A DNA stretch of 64,000 bases. Source: Micractinium sp. NFX-FRZ (lineage: Eukaryota > Chlorophyta > Trebouxiophyceae > Chlorellales > Chlorellaceae). This document shows, in pieces, positions 22,995-34,090 of the stretch. The stretch is from contig JAPTJF010000036.1 in assembly GCA_029339195.1 (NCBI GenBank), forward strand, positions 1 to 64,000, given 5' to 3'. The translations under genes were made by a program, and so were the position numbers. The notes beneath the pieces were generated by a model, which was not told the origin of the DNA, did not search any database, and saw nothing but the letters and a program-made list of their open reading frames with translations. Each line of letters opens with the position of its first letter. Position 1 is the first letter of the stretch.

Positions 22995-25398
22995 TCAGTT
23001 GTGCTTGCTCTTCTTCTTCTTGTGGGTCTCCACCTGCAAGCCAGGGAAGCGGAGAAATGGTGGCAAGAGCGAGGTGGCACTCAGTAGGAGTGGTTGAGGT
23101 GCTGGCGCAGGGGCGGTCGCGCGGGCGCAAAGGGCAGCAAACACAGACACCTGGCAGGGCGGAGAGCGGCATACATCAATTGTAAGGACGAGGGGCTGCG
23201 TGCGGCGGCGTCCTGGCAACATGTTAAGGGGATGTGGCACGCCAGGCATGCTGTGCCAGCTCAACACATCCGTCCACACTGGCTTCCCACCTTGGGCGGC
23301 GGCGGCGCCGGCTCCTCCTCCTCGCTGCTGCTCTCCTCCTCCTCCTCACTCTCCTCCTCCTCCTCGCTTCCCTCCTCACTCTCCTCCTCCTCCTCCTCGG
23401 CCCCGTTCTCCTCGCCGTGCTCCGCGCTGCCGCCGGCCGCCGCCGCCGCCGCCGCGCCGTCGCCAGCCTCGGCAGCGTCGCCGCCCGACAGGGCCGCCAG
23501 GCGGGGCGCAACCTTGGCAGCGTACGCCTTCTTCTCATCCTCGCTCAGCTTGCTCCACTCCTTGACAGCCATGCTGCAGCCGGGGCAGGGAGGGGGCAGG
23601 CATGGGTGGCCAGGGGGAGGGAGGAGTGGGTGGGCACACCCCAGGACGACTAACGTGCTGCGGCTAAACCAGTGCCCGCGCTGGCTAACCCTGGGCGCAC
23701 AGCATCTCTCCCTCCGCACACACGCCTCGCCGCCCACGGGTCTGCACGCCAGGCGCACGCCCCTCTGCCCTGCCCGGAAGGCCAGCCCGCAAGGGGGGCA
23801 CGCCTACCCTCCACACCCCGCCACTGGCACTTTGCCCCTTCCCTTTGGGGCCTCACCCAAACAGAGGGTTGGGCTGCTTCTTCTCTCCCTCCGCCGGCTC
23901 GGGAGGCTTCGCCCCCGCTGCCTTGAGCTCCAGCATCTTCTCTTGCACAAACAGGTTGAAGGCTGCCATTGAGGGAGGGATGGAGGGAAAGCATGGAACG
24001 TGATGTGCAAGCAAGCGGCATCGCATGCACAAACATGTGGCGGAATCATGCGTGGAGCAGGGTGCTGCGGTGCTGCTGCGAGAAGACGCACAGCCGGGTT
24101 TGGCAAGCTGCGCTTGACGGGGGGCAGAGAGGGCCCAAAGTGTGGCGGTACATCCACACCCATCTGCCCCCTTGCCCAGCCATCACACCGACCCCTCCAG
24201 CCACCGGCCATTCCACTCCTGCCCAGGCTGCCGCTCAGCCTGACAGTCGCACACAGCCAGATGTGCCTGCCTGCCCCCTGCAAATGAGGGCTTACACGTG
24301 CGCTTGCCCCCCTCTCCCTTCCCCCTCCCTCCCTCCCTCCCTGCCAAACAACCCACCCTCAGTGACCCACAGCCCTGCCCGCTGGCCATGCTCACCCGAC
24401 GGCTTGCGTGTGCGCTTGGCCCCCTTCTCCCCCTTGGCCTTGCGCTTGCCCTTGGCCTGCACCGACTTGACCGACTTGGCGCTGCAGGGCAGTGGGGAAG
24501 AACAGCACGGACACAGGCAGAGAGTGGCAGGTGCGCGTCGTGAGGGGAGAGGAGGAGGGAGAGAGACGGCACAAGTCGGTAAGCATGGTAAGGGGGAGAG
24601 GAAAGGGCAGGGTGGGCACGGGGGGTAGGACGGCAGCGTGCGCTTGTGCCCCTTGGCCCGCTCCTCCCGTATCCAGCGGCGGCCGGAACTCGCCCAGCCT
24701 TGCCCGCCTCCTGCCGCCCGACCGCCCCAAGCCCCAGGTCCCAGCACCCAGCGTTCAGCGCAGGGCGCCCAGCCACCCCTCCCCACCCCTCTGCACCTGA
24801 AGATGGAGTGGGGCAGCTCGCCGCTGGCGGTGTAAGAGACCACCGCCGCCTGGATGTGGGCGAAGAACAGCTGCATCTCCTGGGCGAAAAAGGAGATGAG
24901 CTTGGAGGGGTCGTGGCCGCCCTCCTGGGCGGCCGCTGCCACGGGGGCAGCCAGCATGCTGAACGCGTCCATGCTGGGCAGCGAGGGGGCTGCGGCACAG
25001 GCAAGTTGGGGAGGAGGGAAAGGGTGTTGCGGGTGGGGAGGGCGGGGTGGCGGCAGAGTCGGCAGCAGGCGGCGGCGGCAATGCTGGCCTGCTGCCGCTG
25101 CAAAGGTGAGTGCATGCCTGGACGGCAGCCCGGCCCAGGCTGCGCTGCAATGCCATGCACCTGACGCGGGCTGGCGGAGCGCGCACCTGCTGGAGAGAGG
25201 CTCCGGCCTTTGGAGGAGATTGCCAGAAGGCTGCAGGGAGAAGTTGCCAAGACCGGTGGTGATGCGAGTGTTGAAATGACAGACCCGTTCAGCTCACCGA
25301 CTACTGAGCTCGACTAGTCGAGTCGGGACCCTCGTAACCAGGGACCGAAGCCCGGTTGCGCCCATGCAGGCAGAGTGCAAGGCAGGGGAAACATCCAT
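22995..25398 (-). CDS. HMG-box-like DNA-binding protein with acidic C-terminal tail
   Basis: Seven exons (25298-25398, 25187-25230, 24797-24989, 24396-24481, 23857-23962, 23291-23573, 22995-23033) give 283 aa with all phases matching. The N-terminal half has a helical segment (SKLISFFAQEMQLFFAHIQ). A very basic stretch follows (about 112-140, lysine/arginine-rich, AT-hook-like in charge). Next is an HMG/YABBY-like box, AFNLFVQEKM ... MAVKEWSKLSEDEKKAYA (about 141-195). The tail is almost pure Glu/Ser and ends in a KKKKSK cluster. Basic region, HMG-like box and acidic tail together are typical of chromatin architectural proteins, so nuclear action is inferred. The start at 25398 is chosen because the two upstream exons splice in phase. 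Starting instead at an internal Met in exon 3 (about 24972) is possible. Confidence 0.7.
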
Positions 25399-25533
25399 GC
25401 TGTGCTGATCTGGTTGCCTTCGTTGCGCAGCTGTGAAATTTGGACGCCGGGCGGGCCCACACCCACTGGGTAGGAGGCGGCACTGCGGCCCGGCAGGGTT
25501 CTTGTTTCGTTTTCGTCTCACACCGCGTCCCGC
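25399..25533. promoter_or_regulatory. Bidirectional promoter spacer, 135 bp
   Basis: Only 135 bp separate the proposed start codons of the divergent HMG-like gene (-) and the candidate bilin reductase (+). Both cores must lie here or inside the transcribed 5' ends. No TATA box is evident. Confidence 0.5.
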
Positions 25534-27364
25534 ATGTCGGCTTCATCTAGAGGAATTGTAGGCAGGGCCGCAGCGCCAGCTGTGCCGCCCAGGCCGCGCA
25601 GGGTGCCTGCCGCCGCCTCCGCCACCGCTGCCACCGCCACCCCTCTGCCCCTTCTCCCCTTCTTCTCAGAGTTCAGGTGAGAGCTGCATAGCTCACGTGC
25701 AGCCGGCCAAAGCGGGTGCATCGAAACTGTAGTTTTCAACTGAAGTGTTGCTGGTGCCCACCTCCCAGAGGGGCCTGCTGCCAGGCAAGCCACCGCCTCG
25801 CCCCGCTGCCTGTGCTATGCCATGCAGGGCTCAAGTGGCGCGCCTGGAGGGTGTGGCTCCCCTGCCCCTGCCTCCGCACATAGCATCAGCACAGTGCGAT
25901 GCGCCGCCGCTGAGCTTCCGCTGCGGCGCATGCCACGCAGACAGGTGGGCAGGCACTGACTTGCACGCCTCTGCGCGTCGCCTGCGCTTGCTCTCCATCT
26001 CCTCACATCCAACTCTCGCCAAGCCACCCCCGGTCCGCTGCTTGCCTGACCTGGCGTGCACCTGCTGCCGCAGGTTGCGCTATGGCCAATTTATGTATGT
26101 CACCACAGCTGGAGCCAGCAAGCAGCGGGGGCGCGCCAGCAGCAGGAGCAGCGTGTCGCTCCTGCAGGGCACGCTGCTCCCCTCCCTCTTCAGCTTCCAC
26201 CCTCCGCTGGAGTTTCAGGTGCACAGCTGGGGTGGCAGTACAGGTTGCCTTGCCTGCTGTGCTGCCTGCCTGGGGTAGCCCCTGCCCGCCTGCCTGCCCC
26301 CGTCAAATGCCCGCCCTCCGGCTCTAGCAGCCCGCCCCTTGTGCTGCGGTTTGTTTGGGCATCTCTCCAGCTCCGCCCACCGAAGATGAGCCCGCCAGCC
26401 GCCTCACTCTGTCTGTCCACCCTCCCCTCCTGTGAATGCAGGTGGTGGCGTTTGGTGGTGGAGAGCGCTGGATGGTGTCAGTTGACTATGTCCCACTGGC
26501 CAGCAAGCACGGGTGGGAGGGCAGCACGGGGCAGGGGCAGCCCAGCAGCGTCAGCAGCAGCAGCAGCAGCAGCAGCAGAAGTGGCAGCGGGCAAGCGCTA
26601 ACGCCCGAGGCGTGGCAGCAGCAGCAGGCAGCGCGGCTGGCCGCGGTGCGAGGCATGCACGTCCGCGCCGCCGTGCCGCTGCCGGCGGCGGCCCTGCGCC
26701 CATCGGCAGACGGCTGGCCCTCCCCCTCACACCTGCTCCTGTCCTCTGAGCAGCTCAAGGGGGAGAGCCCGCAGGCACGGCGGGCAGCCCTGGAGGGCGC
26801 CGCCCTGCTCGCCTTCCGGGCAGCGCTTTCGGTGCATCTGAACGGGCTGGCGGCCGCCCCAGCGGATGCCGCGCCGGAGCACGTGCGCCGCACCGCTGCG
26901 GCGCAGCGGCGCTACCTGGCGGCAGCGGGGCGCCGTCCGCTGCTGTGCACGGCGCAGCTGACGGCGGCATTTGGGCGCGAGTGGGTGCAGGAGCTGCAGG
27001 CAAGTGGGGTGGGGTGGGGTGGGCGCCGCTGTGCCTGGGGCAGCCTGCGCTGGGCACGGCACGGCGGGGTGCGGCATTCAGGGGTGCGGCACCGTGGGGC
27101 ACGTCGACAGGCGTCCCCACGCCTGGCCGCCCCCCACACGCCACGCCTTCCAAACCACGCCCTCCTATTGCACCACGCCCTCCTCAGCAGGATGACTTGC
27201 TGTCCAGCAGCATGCGGGGGCTGCCACAGGCGCAGCAGGTGCAGCTTCCAGCCAGCCGCAGCCAGCAGCTGGAGCAAGAGCAGCGGCGGCAGGAGCAGGA
27301 GCAGCAGCAGCAGCAGTTTGTGTATTTCAACCCCGCTTTCCTGGTGCCCCAGGACGAAGGCTGA
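25534..27364 (+). CDS. Candidate plastid ferredoxin-dependent bilin reductase (HY2/PcyA family), divergent
   Basis: Four exons (25534-25676, 26074-26218, 26442-26999, 27191-27364) give 339 aa in frame. The first exon encodes an Arg/Ala/Ser/Pro-rich sequence typical of a chloroplast transit peptide. The body resembles the bilin-reductase family in order: HPPLEFQ (compare FPxPEFD), then MVSVDYVPL, where the Asp fits the catalytic LDLNPL/DFQP position. A long helical stretch with FRAALSVHLNGL follows, then RRYLAAAGRRP-x-FGREWVQEL, matching the family's Q/RxYL...FGxEW motif. The enzyme would reduce biliverdin to a phytobilin in the plastid. Similarity is by motif order only, the N-terminal part of the fold is short, and the tail is Gln-rich, so this call is tentative. 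The third intron uses a GC donor (CAG|GCAAGT). Confidence 0.5.
26551..26580 (+). repeat. (CAG)n microsatellite coding poly-Ser
   Basis: About nine agc/cag units inside exon 3 of the candidate bilin reductase. They lengthen a serine linker between two conserved blocks. Confidence 0.85.
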
Positions 27365-28662
27365 CCTGGCCCGATGCCGCCTCTGCCAATGCTCCCCTGC
27401 TGCTGCCCTGCCCCATCATGAGCGAGGGCAGCATCAGCCTCTCAAGAGCAAGAGCAGCAGCAGCAGCGCACCTCGAACCAGCTTTCCTGGTGCAGCAAAG
27501 CCGAGGGTTGGCTGCCTTTAAGGCTACTGTCATGTAAACACAGCTGTTTACATTCCCCCAACAGAGGAATTAATTCCAGAGGAGGCAAATTAGGGTGCCT
27601 GAGTAGCTGCCTGCCCGCCAGGTGGCTTGCACCGCCGCTGTTCGCCCTCCCGCTTGCTCCCCTGCTTCTTCTGCTGTGCTGTGCCGCCCTGCCTCTCCCT
27701 CTCTGATCCCCTCTGCTCCCTCTCTGCACTCTATCTGTGATGTTACAGCATCATGGGGAGCATTACGCATGGGTGATGGCAGCACGGCATATGGCGGCAT
27801 CAATCGGTCTGCGGGCCGGGCGGAAAAAGGTGTGGGGGGGAGCGGTACAGTCCGGCCCTGCTGGGGAGTGGGGGGGGTGGTACTCGTTCGTACAAGCAAG
27901 TGGGGCGGGGTCAGGCGCTGGGCGAACACGCTAGCAAACAACAACACGGCAGCACAGCAAATGTCACAGGGGGGACAGGGCACGGGGGGAGAGGTGAGAA
28001 AGTGAACCACGGTAGGAGAGGAGGCGGGGGAGGGCGGCGGAGCCGGCTGCAAGCCTGCACGCCTAATGATGAGTGTGGGATGCAGAGTGTGGAGAGAGGG
28101 GGCGCCCGGGCTGGAAAGACACTACATCGTTCGTTGCCTGGGCTCAAAACTGGGCCCCCAGGGGCGGCACAGCGGGGGACGGGGCGCTAGGGCTCGCTAA
28201 CATGCAACTGTGTGTGAGTTGGCGGGCGAAGCGCTGGGGGTGCAGCCCTGGAGGGCACGGCAGGGGGAGGGCGCGATGGAGCGGCGCGCGGGAGAGCGGG
28301 GGCAAAGCCCATGCCGGGCCTCCCGTGGCACAGCAGGGCGCGGCCATGGGAGACGGCGGTGGAGCGGGACGAGAGAGAAGCGGAGCAGGAGGCAGGAACG
28401 AGGGACGGACGATGGAAGGTAGGTATGCTGCAACTCACGCAGCAGGGAGGCTCCTACACCACAGGCAGAGGGCAGACAGGCCAGGGCTGGGGCAGGGCGG
28501 CTCAGCCGCCGGTGCACGCCCCAGCCGCGCCTGGCAATCAAGCCACCGGAACGGGGTAGGCGCGTGCAGCGCAAATACAAGGCGGAGGGCAAACGCTGGG
28601 AGCGGGTCACCGCCTGGCCTGCTGCCTCCTCCCAGGCTGGCAGGCAGGCGCTTGGAAGCTGC
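27365..28662. other. Convergent 3' spacer
   Basis: Between the stops of the candidate bilin reductase (+) and the CBS gene (-). A palindromic pair of TGTAA motifs sits at 27533-27552 and a further TTACA at about 27742. The rest is G-rich on plus with no supported coding sequence. Confidence 0.55.
27533..27552. terminator. Palindromic double TGTAA polyadenylation motif
   Basis: TGTAAACA at 27533-27540 and its reverse complement TGTTTACA at 27545-27552 put a green-algal TGTAA signal on both strands, 169 nt past the plus-strand stop. It could serve the plus gene directly. Use by the minus gene would need a UTR of about 1.1 kb. Confidence 0.5.
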
Positions 28663-31010
28663 TCAGAAGGTGCCCTGAATGTACTCCTGCAGCCGCCCCA
28701 CCTCCTCCCTGCAGGGCACAGCGGGGCGCGGCAGCGCGGGACGTTCATGCCATGTGTTCTGATGGGTCATGCGGGCAACCGCACGTGCGGCTGTACATCA
28801 CGCCCACACGATCCACACTCCACTGCAAGCAGCCACCCCAGCCCCCAACCCCCACCCACCTGTGCTCCTTGAGCACGATGTGCACCACGTCACGCATGGA
28901 CAGCATGCCAATCATGTTGCCCTTGTCAATCTGCAGAGGGCAGCGGGCATGGGGTGTGAGGGCCGGCTGGATCGGCGGCAGGCGTGGGTGCAGAATGTTG
29001 TATACTCCCAAGCTCCACTTGCCACCCCAGCCACTGGCAGCACATCAACAGCAGCACAGCCACCTTGCGCTTTGTTTGAGCACCAACCGGCACGACGGTC
29101 GAAAAGGAGGAGCTCATCACAGGGACGTGCCGGCGGCTGCTCTCAGCCACTGCTCGTCACCCCAGCCACCACCAACGCCACAGCCCCCTCTCCACAGCAC
29201 AACCGGCACAGCTTGATGAAAAGATGGGAGCTCACCACGGGGACGTGCCGGAAGTTCTTGTCCACCATGAGCCCCATCACATCAAGCACGCTGCGGGAGC
29301 AAGGGCAAGGGCAACGCACACACGAAACAGGCGGTGAGGTGGGGCAGATTTGGCACGGGGAGCAGAGCGCGGCACGTCGGGGAAGAGCAGGCGGGGTCTC
29401 ACGCGCGCGCACGACGCGGTGTTCTTGCGGGTCAGGCAGTAAGCCGCGGCGCTGCAGAATGTCAGATGCGCGGCACATTGCTTGCCTCCGCCTACTACTG
29501 ACGCACAGCCACCCCGCTATCCGGCCACCCCCGCACTGTTGTGCCCGCCCCCTTGCCCGCACAGCCACCCCCGTGTACCACAGCCGCCCCGCGCCCGCAC
29601 CTGTGCTGCGGCGTGACTGTGGTGAGCGCCTGGCTGGGCGTCATGATGTCCTTCACCTGCGTGCTGCTCGACTGCTTGCCCTTGACCACCACCTTGTTCA
29701 GGTAGTCTGCAGCATCGACACAGGGTGCAGCCGTAGGAATGAAGTGCACACGAGAGCACAATCCACAGGTCCCAGACGTAGGGGCGAGATGGAGGTGGGC
29801 ACGGGTCGGCACGAGGCAGGACACCAGCACTCGTGTCATCCCACATCGTGCAGCCTCCCAAATGACAGTTTGTCGCGCAGCTCCTCTCCACCCCACCCCA
29901 ACCCAGCGCCACCCCCCACGCACCGCGCTCCGTGATGATGCCCACCACAGCATCCTTGGAGGTGTTGGTGCAGCGGTCCTTGGAGGTGCACACCAGGTGG
30001 AGCTTGGAGGGGTCAAAGACCAGGAGGGAGCCGACGTTGGCGTGGGTCATCTGCGGGGGGCGGGGTGGCAGGGATCGCAGCACACCGGGAAGAGTGGGGG
30101 AGGGTGAGGACGGGGTGCGCATGATGGGTGGGCGGGGGTGGGCGCAGGGCTGAGCGGATGGTGTGTCGGGTTGTGCTGCCATCAGCAGGTGGAGCCGTGA
30201 ATCAGGGGCGCGCTGCAGGTGCCGCCTGAGCGGCGGAGGAGACCAGAGCTGGGGCGCAGGAAGGATCGCAGGGCATCGCGACGAGGCGGTGCCAACGCAC
30301 AAAAAAATTGCGATCAGGCTTCGCCACTGCGCAGGTGATGACACACTCTGCTCGTCCAGCACTGCAGAGCTGTGGTTTCGCTGGCCGCCACACGCAGCCG
30401 CCGCCCCCTGCCCGCCGCCCTCGCGCCGCGCGCAACTACCCTAGCCCGTGGGCGCTACCGCCGACCCCACGACACCCAACACTGCCTCAAGCGAGCCACA
30501 GCACGCCCCGATTAGCGGCCAGGCCCTCGAAAGTCCCCACCTTGCGGACAGCGTCAATCACCATGTCGTCTGCGGAGCACCAAAGCCAGGCGCCGCTGTC
30601 CTCCTGCAGTGATCAAGGCATCCATCACTGTGACGAGTTGCGCGCACGGGCGTCTGGGGCGCTGAGCGGCGAGGGCGCGAGCCATGCGCCCAAAAGCCCT
30701 AGCCCCTCTTCCCAGCCCGCACCTTGGCCTTCATCACCTCCCCCACAAGCGTGGAGCCCCATCCTGCGGTCTCGGGGTCGGGCACCTTCTCCTGCACCGC
30801 CTCGGCGCTCATCCAGGTCGCCGAGGAGCTGCCAAACTGCGGGCAGGGGGGCGTGCAGGAGCACGCTCAGCGTGTCGGAGGGCTTGCAGGCGACTCCTGG
30901 AACGTTTGGGGGGCCTTGGACGGCCTTCTCACCGCGCGGGGAGCCAGGCGAGAGCTGGCGTAAGGAGCCAGGCTCCGCTGGAGCGAGCACAGCGCCTGAC
31001 GAAGAGCCAT
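28663..31010 (-). CDS. CBSX3: Mitochondrial CBS-domain pair protein, CBSX3-like
   Basis: Eight exons (30933-31010, 30723-30836, 30541-30603, 29924-30050, 29601-29706, 29236-29290, 28860-28930, 28663-28708) give 219 aa with every junction in phase. Residues 1-26 form an Arg/Ser/Leu presequence (MALRQALCSLQRSLAPYASS) suited to mitochondria. A CBS pair follows: TLVGEVM, then GAWLWCSADDMVIDAVRKM-THANVGSLLVF, then VVGIITERDYLNKV; the second unit runs from VKDIMTPSQALTTV to VGRLQEYIQGTF, with FRHVPV and GMLSMRDVV. The order, the WLWC segment and the C-terminal LxxYIxG ending match plant CBSX3, which binds adenosyl ligands and modulates thioredoxin in mitochondria. An insertion around residues 100-112 (HLVCTSKDRCTNTS) lengthens the first CBS unit. 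Confidence 0.85.
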
Positions 31011-32022
31011 AATTGCTGCTTGATCGTGGGGGCAGGCGGGGAGGGGCGCCGAAACGAGGGAGAGAAGAAGAGTATAGGGGGTTCCCGACCCTTGAGCCAG
31101 TGCCAGGGGGGTACAGCTACACTACATCCGGCTGGGCCATGTGATTTGACTCGTCTCGCAAGCGTGTTCATTTGATTCCTTATGCTGCTTCATGGTACCA
31201 GCAAGAGGTATGCTGCGCAACCAGAAGACGCAAGAGAGTGCTAGGGACGGAGCGTGCGCCGCCGGCCTGCATCGTGCTGCCGCCTGCTCCCAAAGCCGCC
31301 GCCCTCGGAACCGCTGCTGCCACCCTGCTCCTCCTCCTCCTCGCCACCACTTCCCCAAGCCGTCCTCATCCATCCAGTCCCCATCTGATCCCTGCTGCTT
31401 CCGGGGTTGCGGCTGCCATTGGTGTAGGTGCTGCCATGGTGCTGCCCTGCCCGGGCCCACAGCTGCCGTGGCTTCATCCCCCAGGGAGGGCGGCTGGGCC
31501 GCCGCTGCTGCAGATGCGGCTCCTTGCTGCATACTGCTGGCAGCCTCTGCTCCTGTTGTCGCTACCGGTCCGGCTGCGCCGCCCTCTGCTGAGCTGCCAT
31601 CTGCTGCCCCTGAGGCTCTGCTCGCAGGTGCTCTGCTCGCAGGTGCAGAGGCACCGTGAACCTCACCCGCATGCCGCCGCCGCTGCCCGACCCGCCCGCG
31701 CCCTGCCCCGCAAGGAGCGCAGGCGGTGGGGGCCCCGGGGAGGCGGAGGAGGGCAGGCCACTGGGCCATGCTGGCGTCTCAACCCCCCTGCACATATTTT
31801 ATCTCTGCGTTGGCTGTCAATTGTCCCCACAAATCACCCCTGCCAACCTCCAACCCATGGCTCATACCAGCCCCGTGTGTGTAATCTCTCATGTGTAACC
31901 TATCATGTTGCCTTCAACTGTTAGAACAATACATTACATCGTGTTGGCTGCTACAAAGCCACATGTGCTGGTGCAACGCCCCAGCAAATTTGGCCTGCAA
32001 GGTGTGCCTGCTCCCACTATCA
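31011..32022. other. Spacer upstream of the CBS gene and downstream of the unknown gene
   Basis: A 215-codon minus-strand frame (31122-31769) is Ala/Gly-rich with no domain signal and is not called. A 14-bp motif (ctctgctcgcaggt) is repeated in tandem at 31616-31644. TTACA at 31934-31938 gives a minus-strand TGTAA about 85 nt past the proposed stop of the next gene. Confidence 0.5.
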
Positions 32023-33301
32023 CTATGCCGGTGCACTGCCGGGCGCGGCAGGCTGCCCTGTGCCGCCGCCGTTGCCGCCGCTGGCCGCTGCCCCGCTCTC
32101 GTCCTCGCCATCGGGCTCGTCTCCTGCGCCGCGGGTATGTGCTGTTATGTGCCCCACGCCTTTCGTTTCAACCTTGGCACACACAGCATTGGCACTGTCG
32201 TTGCTCACCTGCATGCGAGACACCGCCTGCCGGGTGCGGTTCTGCAGCGCCGTAGCCGCCCCCTCAATGTGCTCCGTCAACACCATCAGATCTGCACATG
32301 GGACATACAGTGCGCGACTCAACCCCCCACACCTGGGTGCATCACCGCCTATTGCTACCGAGCCGGAAGGTGGCGAGCAGTTACGGCCGCTGTTTTGGCT
32401 GCCAGCGTTCCATGGCCGCATGCCAGGCTGCAAAGCCAGGCCCATGCTGTGGCAGCAGCAGCTGCGGGCTCTGTCCCAGGCGCACCCTTGGGAGATGCCC
32501 ATGCTGCGGGCGGCTCTCCCCTACCTGAGAAGCGCTGCTTGGAGATGCTTGCACGCCACCTGGGCATCTCGTGCGGCGCAAGGGCCTTCTGCTGCTCCTC
32601 CTGCACGCATGTGTTTGTGCGGCATATTAAGCATACCTGCAGCCTCCCAGAAGCACGCAGGCAAGCAGCAGCAAGCCCTGGACGCGCGCCTGCAGCCTCC
32701 CAGAGGCACGCAGGCAAGCAGCAGCAAGCCCTGCTGCCCAGTGGCCAGGAGGGAAGGAGGGAAGCCCAGGAGGGAAGCCCAGGAGGGAAGGAGGTCATGT
32801 ATGACCTGACCAGCGCCGATGTCAGCCACATGCCAAGCTGGGCTATCTCCTCGTGTGTCAGCCTGTGGGGGTGTATTGATATGAGGGGCAATGCAGGGGG
32901 TGCAGTTGAGGTTGAGGCAGCGAGGGGTCAATGAGACGGTTGAGCGCAGACGCAAGCGCAAAGCATGACGCATTGTCCTTTGTCTGCATCGCCTCCCCAC
33001 ACAATCAGCCCATCACGCACCCTGCCTCCTGCAGCTGCCGCGTGCCACCCTTGCGGAAGGCGTGCAGCACCGAGTTCATGTAGCTGATGGTGTCAAACAG
33101 CTCGTGCATGGCCGTGTTCTGCTCCTTGTACCCCACTGGGCTGTTGAAGTTGGTGGTGCTTGGCCACATGCAGCGCGGCCGCCTGCAGTGTTGGCATGGA
33201 AGTGGGGAGGGGCAAGGAGGGTGTGAGGCGTTGACGGGATGAGCTAGCAAACAGGCAGGAGGCCTGCAGGGAGAAGGAAGCACGCACAAAGGGGCAGGCA
33301 T
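32023..33301 (-). CDS. Small protein of unknown function
   Basis: Five exons (33288-33301, 33021-33182, 32811-32862, 32525-32600, 32023-32291) give 190 aa. I do not recognise the family. The first coding exon is only 14 nt. The middle is helical and reads like a real folded protein: NSPVGYKEQNTAMHELFDTI, then LTHEEIAQLGMWLTSALEEQ, then DLMVLTEHIEGAATALQNR. The tail is acidic and Gly/Ser-rich (DEPDGEDESG). There is no signal peptide or membrane segment. A consensus 85-nt intron (32124-32208, GTGAGC...GCAG) sits in the last exon. Removing it shifts the frame and moves the stop to 31914, past a TGTAA motif, so the unspliced form is preferred. Upstream coding exons are possible. Confidence 0.55.
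32636..32795. repeat. Two tandem repeats within one intron
   Basis: A unit of about 54 bp beginning cctgcagcctcccag occurs twice at 32636-32733 with a few mismatches. It is followed by three or four units of aggagggaagccc at 32747-32795. Both lie in the intron between exons 3 and 4 (minus order) of the unknown gene. Confidence 0.8.
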
Positions 33302-34090
33302 GGAATGGAGAGGGCGGGGGCCAGGCTGCAGCGGGCGAGGGTGGGCGAGGCATGGCAGGGAGAGGGCGGGGGCTGCTGGCAGGCTGCAGTGGGCGAGGGT
33401 GGCACTTCAGACGAGTTTGCCAGCTACCGCCGCACGGTGCTCTGCCTGGTCACGCCGCCGCTGCTGACTGCCACTCTTGAGGCACAGCAGCAGCTGGAGC
33501 AGCTGGGTGGCTCTAATCCAATGGGGCTGCAGGAGAACGGAGGTTATGAGCCGCCGGATCAGAAAGCCCGCCAGTCTGACCAGCTGTGTCGGGATAGGCG
33601 GCAGGTGCGAGTGCCAGTGCCAGCCGCTTGCAGCTGGTGTGCACTGCGCCTGCTTGGTCTGAGACCAGCCCAACCCACCACTGCGTGCTTGAAGAGGGCA
33701 GGGAACAGCAGGGCGATCAGAAGTGCAGCTTGCTGGGACCACAGCATTGTCCTTCCGAGGTGTGGTGCCGCCTGCCGGCGCCGGCGGGTGTCCGCCATGG
33801 CGGTGCGTCTGGTACCACCACAAATTGTGATACCTTTGACTAGGGCACTGTATAACACTGTAATACAAGGTCATCGGTCATTGAGGGAGACAGATAACTT
33901 AACGTCAGGAACTCTAGAGAAAGGTGGAGGGTTCTGGGGTTGAGTTTTCGGCAGCCACAGCTGCTGCGGCCACCGCCGCCACATCTGCTGCTGACCGCTG
34001 GCGCGCCGCCGGTTGCATCACTTCCAATGCAGGCTAACACATGGCAGGCGCCGTGCCAAATGCCACGTTGCATCACGCTGCATACAGCGC
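33302..34090. other. Spacer: unknown-gene promoter and J-protein 3' side
   Basis: Long frames exist on both strands, but none shows domain features or in-phase splice chains. A G-rich direct repeat of about 35 bp (33310-33350 and 33362-33402) lies just upstream of the unknown gene's start. Confidence 0.45.

Noticed and set aside
31122..31769. 215-codon minus-strand open frame
   Set aside because: Ala/Gly/Ser-rich low complexity, no motif, and no in-phase join to either neighbour.
33305..33943. Overlapping open frames on both strands, one with a hydrophobic stretch
   Set aside because: No splice chain with matching phase connects them to either neighbouring gene.
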